This document shows positions 34,230 through 45,240 of a stretch of DNA of 64,000 nucleotides, piece by piece (the first letter of the stretch is position 1; each line of letters opens with the position of its first letter). Below the pieces are notes generated by a model that made no database searches, was not told the DNA's origin, and worked only from the letters and a program-made list of their open reading frames with translations. Position numbers and translations under genes: made by a program. Source of the stretch: Phoronis australis (taxonomy: Eukaryota > Phoronida > Phoronidae); assembly GCA_002633005.1 (NCBI GenBank), contig NMRA01000600.1:1-64000 (forward strand), read 5' to 3'.

Positions 34230-35000
34230 TGATACTATTTTGAATAAATCTTATTTTTATTTGGGTTGAGTTCTTGACTTCCATATAGAAAAAAAATAAT
34301 TTTGTTGTACACTTGCGGAATTTCAGAATATATTTTATAAATATTGGGGTATTGTTCGAGTGTCTGGAAAAGCTGTCCCCTCTGCCCCTTGCGTACCTCA
34401 CAAGCAAAGAAAACACGAGCATTTGTCTGTGCGTCTCCACAGCAACACAGAGGCAAAATATTATTAAAATATAATAAACCGCATCTTGACCTGTAAAGGG
34501 TTTCTTCGTGGTTGCTAGGAAGTTGGAACAATGTCAATGGGACTGGCAACTCTTGAGTAGTAGTATGCATTTAAAGTTATTTTTAGAGTGACGATTGCAG
34601 TGCTTTCTTTTATTTTTGATTACTTTGCCGCAGTCCTGGTCTCATGTTAGGTCTTTTGTAGTAGTCAAAGAGGATTTTGTTTGAGGTGTTGTTTATGGTG
34701 GTTAAGACTTTGAATGTATACATGGACAAGTGGAGTTTACGACGGGTTGCTAGTTTGCTCCAGTTGAGACTGTTTAGAACCTTGATTGTGTTGGATCCTT
34801 TGTATGCTCCTGTTATGGCTAAAGCTGCGAGTCCTCTGCCAAATTGTTCCGTGCGGCGTCGGGCTTTCTGTACCAGGGTGAACAGCGAGCCGTTGGCGTC
34901 TCGGTGAATCCTAGAGAACAGGATAGGTAAAGTGCCGTTGTCGGTCCTCTCGATCATGAGTAAATTTAATTTCAAGATGTAACCTAAGTTATTGGAGTAT
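34230..35000 (-). mobile_element. LINE C-terminal fragment
   Basis: On the minus strand: LAALAITGAYKGSNTIKVLN, LNWSKLATRRKLHLSMYTFK, then FDYYKRPNMRPGLRQSNQK. After a frame change there is a C-C-x-D cluster and FFACEVRKGQRGQLFQTLEQ. These are the C-terminal domain and CCHC-like knuckle of a jockey/CR1-type LINE. No RT domain of this LINE is left; Penelope-like RT sequence lies directly upstream. Confidence 0.65.
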
Positions 35001-35330
35001 TCATAAAACTCATTCGTTTGGGATTTTCTGATAACAACAAATGTTTCGTGTACGCGTTGACATCTATCAGAGAGACAAGATATCCCGTAGCTGCACCAGA
35101 TTTCTGTTTGTAAAGATCTCCATCCCACTTAAAATACGCGATTATTAGGCAGAATATTACAATGCAAGAGGTCCTTGATATCTGTGGTGAGTTTTATCCT
35201 CACCGGGAAGGTTTCGTCGTTAAGGTTGGCGTCAATCACCTCAACCGCTCCCTCTACCAGGATATTAGTGAAGAGGGCCGCTTCGATCGTCATCATGTTC
35301 GTGAAGACCGGAAATCGTTTCCACAAAATG
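35000..35330 (-). mobile_element. Penelope-like RT fragment
   Basis: On the minus strand: AALFTNILVEGAVEVIDANL, TTDIKDLLHC, then (after a stop/frame change) FKWDGDLYKQKSGAATGYLV. The order L-F-T-N-(I/V)-P-V, a helical linker, then F-x-(F/W)-x-G-x-x-Y-x-Q-x-x-G-A-A-x-G is the pattern of Penelope-like element reverse transcriptases. It covers only the middle of RT and has a stop. It passes without a clear border into LINE C-terminal sequence at about 35000. Confidence 0.6.
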
Positions 35331-35679
35331 TCCTGTAGTACAGATGTTATGATACGTGCTGCCTGTCAACAGGCTTATAATATGTGCAAGCAAATTGGTT
35401 CACCAGTGGTGTTAGCATACCAATACAGATATCAATAGAGACGCAAGGTGAACGTCCAGCTGACCCATGGTCTACCTACAGTGAACAGAGTGAACTCGTC
35501 CAGGGAGAGAAGTGAGCAGGACGGCAGGTCGCCGTAGAAATATTTCCATCAATTCCAGTTATTTTAGCCGTGAGTGTAATTTGATACTATTATTAACATC
35601 CTTATCAATAGTTAACACTCTACAGATGCAAATTTTAGCGAGAAGCGCGTCGTTGGCGTTCTTTGGGGGAAGTACTTAC

Positions 35680-35721
35680 TGGTGGTTCCATTTTTTGTGA
35701 CCACAGTGGCGCCTTCAGTTA
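35680..35721 (-). CDS. Thr-rich stalk microexon (fourth)
   Basis: A 42 bp exon: acceptor TAACCTGTTTATTATAG, donor ACCA|GTAAGTACTTC, phase 1 at both ends. It encodes TEGATVVTKNGTT. It is homologous to the microexons at 38562, 39766 and 40945, and could be skipped or included without changing frame. The N-G-T sequon could be glycosylated. Confidence 0.55.
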
Positions 35722-36853
35722 CTATAATAAACAGGTTACTGGTGTTAAACATATTTTGCTGCAGATGGTGAAATAGCTACTGTACGTTTGAAGGTAATTC
35801 CTCGTCGAATTTTAACCGTTCAAATCGATAGGCCCATACACTGTAGCTAGGACGAGGTAGCAGAGGATTACACTAATAAGTTTACCTCACACTGCGACAA
35901 TACAATAACAATCGAGACGATTAAATTCATAGAAAGATACAATCTTTAGTTGATCCTGTCACTAAATATCATTTCACAATATTGGAATATTTTTTCATGG
36001 AAAAAATTATATAAACGAGGTGTAAAAAGTATTCGATATTTCACAAATCGACTAATGTCTCTGCTGTGGCGAAGTCAATATTCTGAAAATAATTCGTCGG
36101 ATTCGAGAATTTTAAAACAAAGGGTTTACATGTAGGAAGAGGCATTAGAAGATCAAAGTACTGATTTTTGTTGGCAACTAGACATTAAATATGAAATTTT
36201 CAGCAAAATAATTGTCTTTGGCTTTAGTTATGCCAAGAAACGTATCTCGCATTTTACGTACATCTTAAATGGCTCGTGCTCAAGCTATTCAAAATGGATT
36301 TAATCACCATTAAATATTGCTGTCTGTCGGGAGCCTGGCTAGTCTGTATATCATTGGAAAAATGTTGCGTCGACCTTACGGATGTACCAGTTGCTGGCTA
36401 TCCACCAATTCACATGTGAAAATTTTAACAAAAACGTCTTTGGAGATACACGAATTCAATACTTGCATGTAACGGTGGTTGCAGTTTCTGTGACGACAGT
36501 GGTAGGATCAAACAAGATGTTATAAATACTTGGTATTTCCAGAAACCGACCAATGTCTCTAGTGTAGCAAGGTCAAACTTATGAATATTACTCACCGAAT
36601 TCGAGTACTTTAAATTAAGAGGCCTTTAAATCAACAAGCCTTTGAATCAAGAGGGCTTTAAATTAAACGGCCTTTACGTAGGATGGCGCATTAGAGGATT
36701 ATACTGTCGATTAAACGCTGCAACTCGACATACAATACAAAATCCAGGGGAACAAGGATGTCTTTGGCGTACGTAACCCCATGAAGACAAATGTACACGA
36801 ACAAAACTATGAGCGTACATGTACAATACGTTGTCGTTGACATAACTCTCTTA

Positions 36854-37309
36854 AGGCCCAGTCATACAGCCGATTACGCATGAATCACTCATGAATCACG
36901 CACAGATTTTCGCTTATGCGTGAAGCTTGCGTCGTATGCGTAATTGGCCGGTGGAACCAACGTGGAGCATCAGTGAATGTAAGTGGATGTACGTCGAGGG
37001 GGGTTTGTGCGCGATTTTGAGTTTTGAACGGTTCAAAAATTTTCCAACGCACAACTCTGCGTTGGTGTGCGTAATTCGTGAGTTGACGTGCGTAGTTTAT
37101 GCGTCGAGTATGCGTGATTATGCGCTGGACACGTGTTTGCCATCAGTGCTTATGCGTCAGAACTGGTTCGAAATCACGCACGTCCACGTCCGTCCACTGA
37201 CGCCCCACCTTCATATCACGCATGAAATACGCATATATGACGTTCATTCCACTGACATCCACTGACAATCACTTACAAAAGTGTTTGAACGTGATCCGTC
37301 AGTGATTCA
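36854..37309. mobile_element. Harbinger-like MITE, copy A, cut at n 37310
   Basis: Starts AGGCCCAGTCATACAGCCGA after TTA (36851-36853). It matches copy B (37598 on) for about 400 bp, then diverges shortly before the n. The first 25 bp upstream of copy A (GTCGTTGACATAACTCTCTTA) also precede copy B, so A and B are probably the same locus seen twice by the assembler. Confidence 0.75.
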
Positions 37310-37310
37310 N

Positions 37311-37463
37311 CCTACTCCCAGCTCTCCTAATGTTGTCTATCCATTTTTCACGAAGTTCTTGGTTTGCAGAGAACACATAAAAACTCAGATTTTTATCTCT
37401 CTTGTTTTTGAAGCAGCCAGGAACACAACAAGTGTATCCGCCGTAAGTTTTCTTCGCGCTCAT
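37311..37463 (-). CDS. THAP domain N-terminal half, truncated by n
   Basis: Minus strand from the ATG at 37463: YTCCVPGCFKNKRDKNLSFY, then VFSANQELREKWIDNIRRAG. This is a well-preserved THAP domain start: C-x-V-P-G-C zinc pair, S-F-Y-x-F segment and R-x-K-W. It stops at the n at 37310, so the V-C-S-x-H-F end is not present. Zinc-coordinating THAP domains bind DNA and occur in P, Kolobok and some Harbinger/ISL2EU transposases as well as in host proteins. It has no relation to the decayed THAP copies at 24.6 and 31.4 kb beyond the fold. It could be a host gene or an autonomous transposon. Confidence 0.7.
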
Positions 37464-37597
37464 ACCGCGTATTATGCTTGATACTATGGCCGCTTTCGGA
37501 ATCCTGACCACAGCACCCACAATGCAACATTTTAACCTAATTTCAATATGGCGTCGCTGCAAATCCGCTATACGGTGTCGTTGACATAACTCTCTTA

Positions 37598-38255
37598 AGG
37601 CCCAGTCATACAGCCGATTACGCATGAATCACTCATGAATCACGCACAGATTTTCGCTTATGCGTGAAGCTTGCGTCGTGTGCGTAATTGGTCGATGGAA
37701 CCAACGTGGAGCATCAGTGAATGTAAGTGGATGTGCGTCGAGGGGGGTTTGTGCGCGATTTTGAGTTTTGAACGGTTCAAAAATTTTCCAACGCCCAACT
37801 CTGCGTCGGTGTGCGTAATTCGTGAGTTGACGTGCGTACATGTAGTTTATGCGTCGAGTATGCGTGATTATGTGCTGGACACGCGTTTGCCATCAGTTCT
37901 TATGCGTCAGAACTGGTTCGAAATCACGCACGTCCACGTCCGTCCACAGACGCCCCACCTTCATATCACGCATGAAATACGCATATATAACGTTCATTCC
38001 ACTGACATCCACTGACAAACATATCATTTTGGCTTGTATGCGTCGATATGCGCGATACATGTATGTCAGTGATTCATCAGTGATTGTAAGTGATATGTGC
38101 GTGGGCCATAGGTGATTCGTCAGTTATTTGTCAGTGATTTCTAACCTCTACACCAGGGAAATTTGGTCAATTTCTCGACGATCAAAACGCGCACAAATTG
38201 AATTTGGGCGTGTTGTATGAGTGATTCATGCGTGATCGGCTGTATGACTGGGCCT
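37598..38255. mobile_element. Harbinger-like MITE, copy B, complete
   Basis: 658 bp with nearly perfect terminal inverted repeats of about 37 bp (left GGCCCAGTCATACAGCCGAT, right its reverse). The 3 bp target duplication TTA is at 37595-37597 and 38256-38258. The interior is full of GTGATT/ATGCG words (GCGTGATTATG type), so long reading frames in it are not genes. The TTA duplication and GGSCC-type ends fit PIF/Harbinger. It interrupts one 1.2 kb unit: the sequence to the right (ACTATTCAAATTGG) continues the unit. Confidence 0.8.
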
Positions 38256-38561
38256 TTACGTTAACTATTCAAATTGGTTTTAATCTACCTCCAAGGACAG
38301 ATATCTGTCGGGAGCCTAGTTAATTTTTATCCCATTACAATAATATTTCTTCGAAATCATAGGCGCACCGGTCACTGGTTATCGATTAGTTTTATTGTTC
38401 TTCGCCTTGCGCCATCCTTCGTCAGCATATATTAGTGAATTTTCTTTGTTTTAGAAAGAAAACGTATAAACGATTAAAACCTTTAATAGTTTTCACCAAT
38501 CGAGGGATGAAAATTTCTACTACAAAGGGCGTCTTTGACGTTATATGGATGAAGTACTTAC

Positions 38562-38597
38562 CGGTGGTTTCAGCTTTTGCAGTAACGCCTTTGGTCG
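38562..38597 (-). CDS. Thr-rich stalk microexon (third)
   Basis: A 36 bp exon: acceptor ACCTGTTATTTATAG, donor ACCACCG|GTAAGTACTTC, phase 1 at both ends. It encodes TKGVTAKAETT. The half-unit 535 bp downstream (about 39094-39140) holds the same sequence with broken splice signals. Confidence 0.6.
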
Positions 38598-39765
38598 CTA
38601 TAAATAACAGGTTATGTGGTTGAAGATTTTTTATTACTGGTGGTGAATCAGTCACTGTTATCTTGAAGGTACTGGCATTGAAAAGTATGATAATATATCT
38701 GTCTGAACACCGTCCTTTAAACGCAGGATCAGGTGGTAGAACATTTCCCAATAACACCAAAAACACAACACGTTTTTTTACATCGTTCATAAATGTTACG
38801 TGCTTAAACAATTATGGCTCTAACACATATATATCTTCAGTAGCCTAGTTACACTATAACTCGTATTTCATTATAATAATATTGCTTTCAGCCCAGAGAT
38901 GTACCCGTCTCTGGCTACCGATGGGTTTAACTTTTCACCTCGCACCATGCCTCAGTAGGATAGCATGGGGGAATTCTCACTGTTACAGGAATAAAGGTAC
39001 ATGTATTGTTAAAACCATCAGTAGTATTCACCGCTGTACAGATTGCTAATTTCAAAAGACAACGGGGTTTTTGGCGTTCTATGAGGATAGTACTTAACGT
39101 TCGTTTCAGATTTTGGGACGACAATAACTTTTTCTTTTGATATAATTAAAAAGTTATCTGTAATGAATATTTTTGCTACTGATAACAAAATATTTGCTGA
39201 CATTTTGATGGTAATAGCATTGTGGATATTCGCCTCCGAATTCATGACTTTTAAATCAGGAAGCCTATATTTAGGGAGAGGCATTAGAGGATTGACTTGC
39301 CGATTTTTCGTGTAAACTCGACACATATACATGTATATTGTGCTATTCACAGTAATAAAGACGTCTTTGGTGTTAGTTATACCGCGAAGACAAATATCTT
39401 AGTCACAGAAAAAACTAATGTATGAATCTAAAATGTTTTTTACTAAAATTACTCTCTCGTGTTCAAACTATTCAAATTGGATTTAATTTACTGTCAAATG
39501 TTGATATTTGTCGGGAGCCTAGCTAATTCGTAACTCGTTACAATAATATTTCTTCGGCCTCAAAGGTGTACCGGTCTTTGGTTATTGATGGCTCTTGTCA
39601 TTCGTCTTGCGCCATCTCTCGCCAGGATAAGATGGTGAATTTTCTTTGTTTTGGAAATACATGAATATACAATTAAATCCGTTACTAGTATCTACGTGTA
39701 ACAATCAAAAGACGAAAATTTCAACGACAAAGGCGTCTTTGATGTCATATGGATGAAGTACTTAC

Positions 39766-39807
39766 CGGTGGTTTCAGCTTTTGCGACGACAATAACGCCT
39801 TTGGTTT
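39766..39807 (-). CDS. Thr-rich stalk microexon (second)
   Basis: A 42 bp exon: acceptor AACCCGTTATTTATAG, donor ACCACCG|GTAAGTACTTC, phase 1 at both ends. It encodes TKGVIVVAKAETT. It differs from the microexon at 38562 by an inserted TTGTCG-type segment (two codons) and point changes. Confidence 0.6.
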
Positions 39808-40944
39808 CTATAAATAACGGGTTACTGTCGTTGAAGATTTTTTATTAGTGGTGGTGAATCAGTCACTGTTATCTTGAAGGTACTGGCATTGAAAAGTATG
39901 ATAATTCATCTGTCTAAATACCGTCCTTTAAACGCAGGATGGGGTGGTAGAGCATTTCCCAAATAATACCAAAAACACAACACGTTTTTTTACATCGTTC
40001 AAAAATGTCACGTGCTCAAGCAGCTATGGCTTTAACACATATATATCTTCCGGAGCCTAGTTACACTGTAACTCGTATTTCATTATAATGATATTGTTTT
40101 CAGCCCAGAGATGTACCCGTCTCTGGCTACCGATGGGTTTAACTGTTCACCTCGCACCATGCTTCAGTAGGATAGCATGGGTAATTTTCACTGTTACTGG
40201 AACAAAGGTACATGTATTGTTAAAACCATTAGTAGTATTCACCGCTGTATAGATGCTAATTTCAAAAGACAACGGGGTTTTTGGCGTTCTATGAGGATAG
40301 TACTTAACGTTTGTTTCAGATTTTGGGACGACAATACTTTTTTCTTTTGATATAATTAAAAAGTTATCGGTAATGAATATTTTTTACTACTGATAACGAA
40401 ATACTTGCTGACATTTTGATTGTAATAGCATTGACGTTGTGAACATTCGCCTCCGAATTCATGACTTTTAAATCTCCCTATATTTAGGGAGAGGCATTAG
40501 TGGACTGACTTGCCGATTTTTCGTGTAAACTCGACACATATACATGTATATTATACAATCCACAGTAATAAAGAAGCCTTTGGTGTTAGTTATATCGCGA
40601 AGACAAATATCTTAATTACAGAAAAAACTAATGTATGAATCTAACTTGTTTTTTACTTAAATAACTATCTCATGTTACAGACAAATATTGATATTTGTTG
40701 GGACCCTAGATAATTCGTAACTAATTACAATTATATTTCTTCGACCTCAAAGGTCTTTGGTTATTGATGGCTCTTGTCATTCGTCTTGCGCCATCTCTCG
40801 TCAGGATAAGATGGTGAATTTTCTTTGTTTTGAAAATACATGAATAGACAATTAAATCAGTTACTAGTATCTACGAGTAACAATCGAAAGACGCAAATTT
40901 CAACGACAAAGGCGTCTTTGATGTCATATGGAGGACGTACTTAC

Positions 40945-40992
40945 CGGTGGTGTTAGCTTTGGTGACGTTAGTGACGGTAGCGACTTCACTTG
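40945..40992 (-). CDS. Thr-rich stalk microexon (first)
   Basis: A 48 bp exon: acceptor GTAACTGTTAATTGTAG, donor ACCACCG|GTAAGTACGTCC, phase 1 at both ends. It encodes SEVATVTNVTKANTT, with two N-x-T sequons (NVT, NTT). It is the longest member of the series and joins in frame after the Cys-rich exon at 41829-41918. Confidence 0.6.
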
Positions 40993-41828
40993 CTACAATT
41001 AACAGTTACTGGTAGTGAAGGTTTTTCTACTGATTTTGAAATACAATGTAGTTACTATTATTTTGAAGGTGATTGCATTGAACATTATCAACCTTTATTC
41101 CCGAATTCCAGTCCTTTGAGTGAAATTGTCTATACGTAGAATCAGGCAGTAGAATATTACGCTGATGACTTTTCTTCACACTACGGCATTTCAATTACTA
41201 CACATGTGACTAAACAAAAGGAATACACAGTCTCCACTTTATCCTGTCAGTGAATCCTTCTTCCACAATGGTTTAATAACTTTTCATCGACAAAAATTAC
41301 AGAAACAATTCGCTAAAACACTTAGTATTTCACAAATCGGTACTAGTATTCACCACTTTACAAACGTAAATTTCATCGACTAGGTGTCTTCGGAGTTTCA
41401 AAAAGATACGGATGACAATCCTTTGTTTTACGATAACTCTTTTATCATAAGCAAGAGATAACAACATCACGTAATCGAGACGTGAAAGGTGAGGCGCGTG
41501 AAGGCAAAAGAGTAAGGTGAAGAGAGTATCCGATTGTAAGGAAGTTGTGGACTCAGTGCTCAGATGCTACTTAATGTTGGACACATGGGAATGGGTTACT
41601 AACAGAAAACTGGCACATCTTTTGGAAGGAAATGTTGTGGACGAGGGGCAACCTCAAAGGGAATGAAAAGGGAAAAGTCCCTGCCATAAACTACACTGGG
41701 TACATAAACGGAAATTCTAATATTCAATTTTTACAGCATTTAAACGATTTGCTGCCTTTAGGAAAATACGAGTTCATGTCAAACCTAAAAGACTTTGTTT
41801 TTGAATAAGGTCAATAAGTATCACTAAC

Positions 41829-41918
41829 CTTTGCATGTTCTTGAATTGTTATCGCATATTTCCTTCATTGGATCTTGACACTTGGTACCCCCGTCTTTGC
41901 ATTCAACAGATTCTTCAG
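41829..41918 (-). CDS. Cysteine-rich EB-like exon 2
   Basis: A 90 bp exon: acceptor TTTTTCTCATATCGCTTCAG, donor CAAAG|GTTAGTG, phase 1 at both ends. It encodes EESVECKDGGTKCQDPMKE, then ICDNNSRTCK. Four cysteines with spacing C-x6-C-x8-C-x6-C resemble half of an EB-type or small toxin-like disulfide module, as in the exon at 44500. Four visible cysteines are enough for two disulfides. Confidence 0.65.
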
Positions 41919-42379
41919 CTGAAGCGATATGAGAAAAATCAACAAAAATACCGAGTTTAGCAGAGAAGGTTGGCTTACATTAGACGTCGGAATAAGAATT
42001 GCTTGACTAAATACCTCATAATTAAGTATTAAACACTGAGTTTTCCAAACAAAGATTTCCGATAGAAGGCGTTAACTCACACGCTCCAGATTTTGTTAGA
42101 GATGTAAAGCCAATGGATTCTAAAAATAGCAATAATCCCACACGTGCACGTGCACGTGTATATTAAAAAAATGTCACATTAAAATGAAGGTAAAATTCGC
42201 ACTGTGATTTCTTGGCATCAGTCCAAGTCATTGGGAAATTATGTGAACGAAAAACCTACAAGGGTGCATTTTCACTACGGAAATGGGCCCAGTTCTTAAG
42301 CTTGGTGAAGATAGATGCCAGGATTAATTGAATTGCAAAATGTTTCAATTTCTCAAAGGCAGATATTTTTCAATGGACA

Positions 42380-44390
42380 ATTTCTTTATATTTTTATTTT
42401 GCTCCAGCATGATAATTACATGTCACATAAAACAATACAGTATACATCACTTACAAAAAATAACATTAAATCATTAGTCAACAAGTGTCTTATTTCCTTC
42501 AGGATGTAATTTAATAAAGTTAATGAACAATTGGAAATAAAGTTTTTTTAACAAACTTTTGGCTAAATATGTAACTTTTGCTAACATGATCAACATATTA
42601 ACTTTACTATTTTTCTGACTGAATGTTTCCCAAAAAACCAAAAAAACATTGGTATCTTTTCCACATGAAAATTTACATGATATGTTTGTTTTAACCACTC
42701 ATCAAACAGGAGCCAGAAACAGGAGACAAGACGACATTTCAAAAGAGATGGAGAAAAGTTTCACTGTGTTTACTTGTTTTTCTTTTAATTTTATGTAAAT
42801 GATTTTCAGTTGGTAACATTCTGTGAATTAAGCGGTATTAAAACCAAAGCAATTTTGTATCTTTTGCACAATTGAAGGGGAGTTTATTTACTTCTCTCTA
42901 CCATGTATCAGAGTCACCAAAATTTACATTATTTATAACACCGTTTATATCTATCTCAGATGACCACTTGTTTTTATATTTACAAGCTGTCTGAAGTGAC
43001 TGTTCTAAGGTATCAAAATTATTTATCCCTTGTGACTTCTGTAAAATTTTATAAACATTAGTTGGAAAATTTGATAAAAAGATTTTGTCTTGTCTATTCT
43101 TAAGACCCATGTACGCTGCAAAGGTGCACTTCTTAATCCATACATTTCTAGTATTGGAGGTTGAAAGTTATAAATATTACAGGGATGTTCGCATGACATA
43201 AAATAACCTTCAGCATTAAACAAATCAAACACACGATAGACTCCCCTTTCATACCAGGACTTGTAGAAAATAGATTTTCTACCAACTTTACTATTTGAAT
43301 TATATCACAGGGGAGAGTAAATAACATTTTCATTTTTGTCACACATTTGAAACAGGAGCACAACGTCGCTTAAAACTTCCTTCCAGAACAGATTGTCGGT
43401 TCCTTCATCTGCTTGTTTTTTTAGGAAAGCGTCTCCCAACCCAAAACTGCCTCTGCAAGATCACGTATGGTATTTCAGGTGAATAGTTTACGAAGCTACG
43501 ATATTTTCAAAGACTTGAACCATTTTTAAATAACAATGATCCTGATTTTGTACAATTTCATTTCGGCTAACTCTGTCATTCTTCCCATTCCAAATGAAGC
43601 CAAAGGAAACTCGCTCTAATTCTTGAATAATGTCAATGGAGGGGCTAGGGAGAGATTGAAGCAAATGAAAAATCTTGGGCAATAAAAGTGTCTTAACCAC
43701 GGTTATTTTACCAAAAACAGTAAGAATTCTTCTTGAACAAGAGCTCACCATTTTTTTAATTTCCAAAAGACAGAAACTATAGTTAATATCCGGCACTACA
43801 TCATAATCAGTGGAGAAGTTGATTCCCAAAAACATGAAAAGTCCGTTGGTCCATAACAGGTTCTCATTGACACAAAGTTTTTCCTAGGAGTCTTTTTTGA
43901 ACCAACCCAAACACGTCTTGTTTTCTCGATGTTCGGCTTCAAATCATAAAATTTCACAAATTGGTCAAGTAAATTCAAAGATGATAATTCAGAACCGTCC
44001 AAAATTAAACAAGTGTCGTCAGCGTACTTGATCAATTTAAACTCAGTAACTCCTATCCTGATCCCAGTGATGCCACGATCCCGACGAATTAAGTTACCCA
44101 ATATTTCTACACATAATACAAAAATGATCAGGAAAAATAGGATCTCCTTGACGACGCACTCTTCCCATTTCAAAAAATTCAGAGAAAAATCCATGTTGGA
44201 GAACACAAAGACAAGATTTGTTGTGGAGAGTTTTGACCGTGTCAACGAACCTTGGGCCAAAGTTAATGTATGATAATGCCTTGAGGATGAAAGACCAGGA
44301 AACGGAGTCGAAAGCTTTTTCAAAATCGATATCAATGGAGAAGTTTAGCTCCCACAAAAACTGGTATTTGCAAGGTTTCAACAGCCGATG
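42380..44390 (-). mobile_element. L1/Tx1-like LINE, 5'-truncated, decayed
   Basis: Minus strand, frameshifted: DIDFEKAFDSVSWSFILKAL, FGPRFVDTVKTLHNKS, MGRVRRQGDPIFPDHF, then KYADDTCLILDGSELSSLN (YADD intact). Next IEKTRRVWVGSKKTPRK, LGINFSTDYDVVPDINYS, RRILTVFGKITVVKTLLLPK and FIWNGKNDR. Degraded C-terminal sequence continues to about 42.4 kb. The F-x-K-A-F-D-S-V-x-W and L-D-G-S-E words are those of the L1/Tx1 group. It lies in the intron between the two EB-like exons. Confidence 0.8.
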
Positions 44391-44499
44391 GAACTAAAGA
44401 TTCCATCATATTGATGAATGATCTCACATCTTGAATGACTGCTACACAGTCATATAACTTTGTATAAACCGTTAGTTAAATACAGTAAAACATACTTAC

Positions 44500-44631
44500 T
44501 TTTACACTGGTTCTGGACACGTACAAATTTTGATTTGCAGTCGCAGACTTTTGTAACCGTGTTGCACACTTCATTTGACGCATCAATACACTTGTTGCCA
44601 GCTCTCTCGCAAGCGTCTTGTGAATTAGTAT
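44500..44631 (-). CDS. Cysteine-rich EB-like exon 1
   Basis: A 132 bp exon: acceptor CCTCTTAATACCATTGCAG, donor TAAAA|GTAAGTATG, phase 1 at both ends. It encodes TNSQDACERAGNKCIDASNE, then VCNTVTKVCDCKSKF and RVQNQCK. Six cysteines with a C-x-C pair resemble the EB module of nematode and other invertebrate secreted proteins. Joined to the signal exon at 49435 it would be the first mature domain. Confidence 0.7.
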
Positions 44632-45143
44632 CTGCAATGGTATTAAGAGGATTAGAAATCTTGATACGATCTGTTCATGAGACGGAACTGGCTAAGTTTT
44701 AATAAAGATGCACCCACTTAGCACCACACAAGAAATAACATAGCGTTCAGTGTGTCCACAGTTTAAGGTTCAAACCTGTCCGTAAAGAAGAGTTAAATAG
44801 TTGTTTGAACTGTTCCAGTGTATACTTATTGAGGTAAAATGCTTTCTTTGGGAAAATTGTGTCAAAAATGCCATTGATGGCGTACGACTACGCTTAAGAT
44901 GTTTTTTGAGTTAGTGTCCTGAACTGAACTCTTTCCGTGGCTCTGTTATCTGTCTTGATTGTGATATTGGACGGGTATTTCTAGTGCAAATCCACGTTTA
45001 AGTCATCGCACTTGAATTTAATGTCATGAAAGCAAAATGGCCCTTGCCACAGGGATTGGTTTTGCTGTCCTCATTTTTACCTGTCTCATTTTGTAGTGTT
45101 GTACCGTGGTCCTCATTGTGTCAGTTTTCATCTTCTTCGGCTA

Positions 45144-45240
45144 ATACACACACCCACACACCCACACGCACTCACACATTCGCACACACACAAGTACGCA
45201 CGCGCGCACGCACCCACTCGCACACACATACACATGTATA
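45144..45240. repeat. CA-rich microsatellite
   Basis: Imperfect CACACACCCA, CGCACTCACA and CGCGCGCACGC units. A reading frame over it (about 45026-45271) is a by-product. Confidence 0.85.

Larger units (their letters stand above)
32800..41450 (-). repeat. Tandem array of about 1.2 kb units carrying microexons
   Basis: A diverged unit repeats across this region. The landmark order is TCTTTGGTGTTAGTTAT, ACTATTCAAATTGG, TGTCGGGAGCCTAG, the microexon and a CTCGCACCATGC-type segment. Best-preserved copies start at about 38270, 39460 and 40680 (period about 1.2 kb). Older, interrupted copies lie at about 32.9-33.2, 35.6-35.8 and 36.2-36.8 kb. Each unit contains two half-units of 535-670 bp, each with a microexon or its remnant. 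A Harbinger-like MITE (36.85-38.26) and a LINE/PLE remnant (34.2-35.3) have inserted. The array lies in the minus-strand modular gene. Confidence 0.8.

Noticed and set aside
36927-38115. Several 60-114 codon ORFs repeated in the MITE
   Set aside because: They come from the GTGATT/ATGCG-rich interior of the Harbinger-like MITE, present twice because of the n-join; no protein motif.
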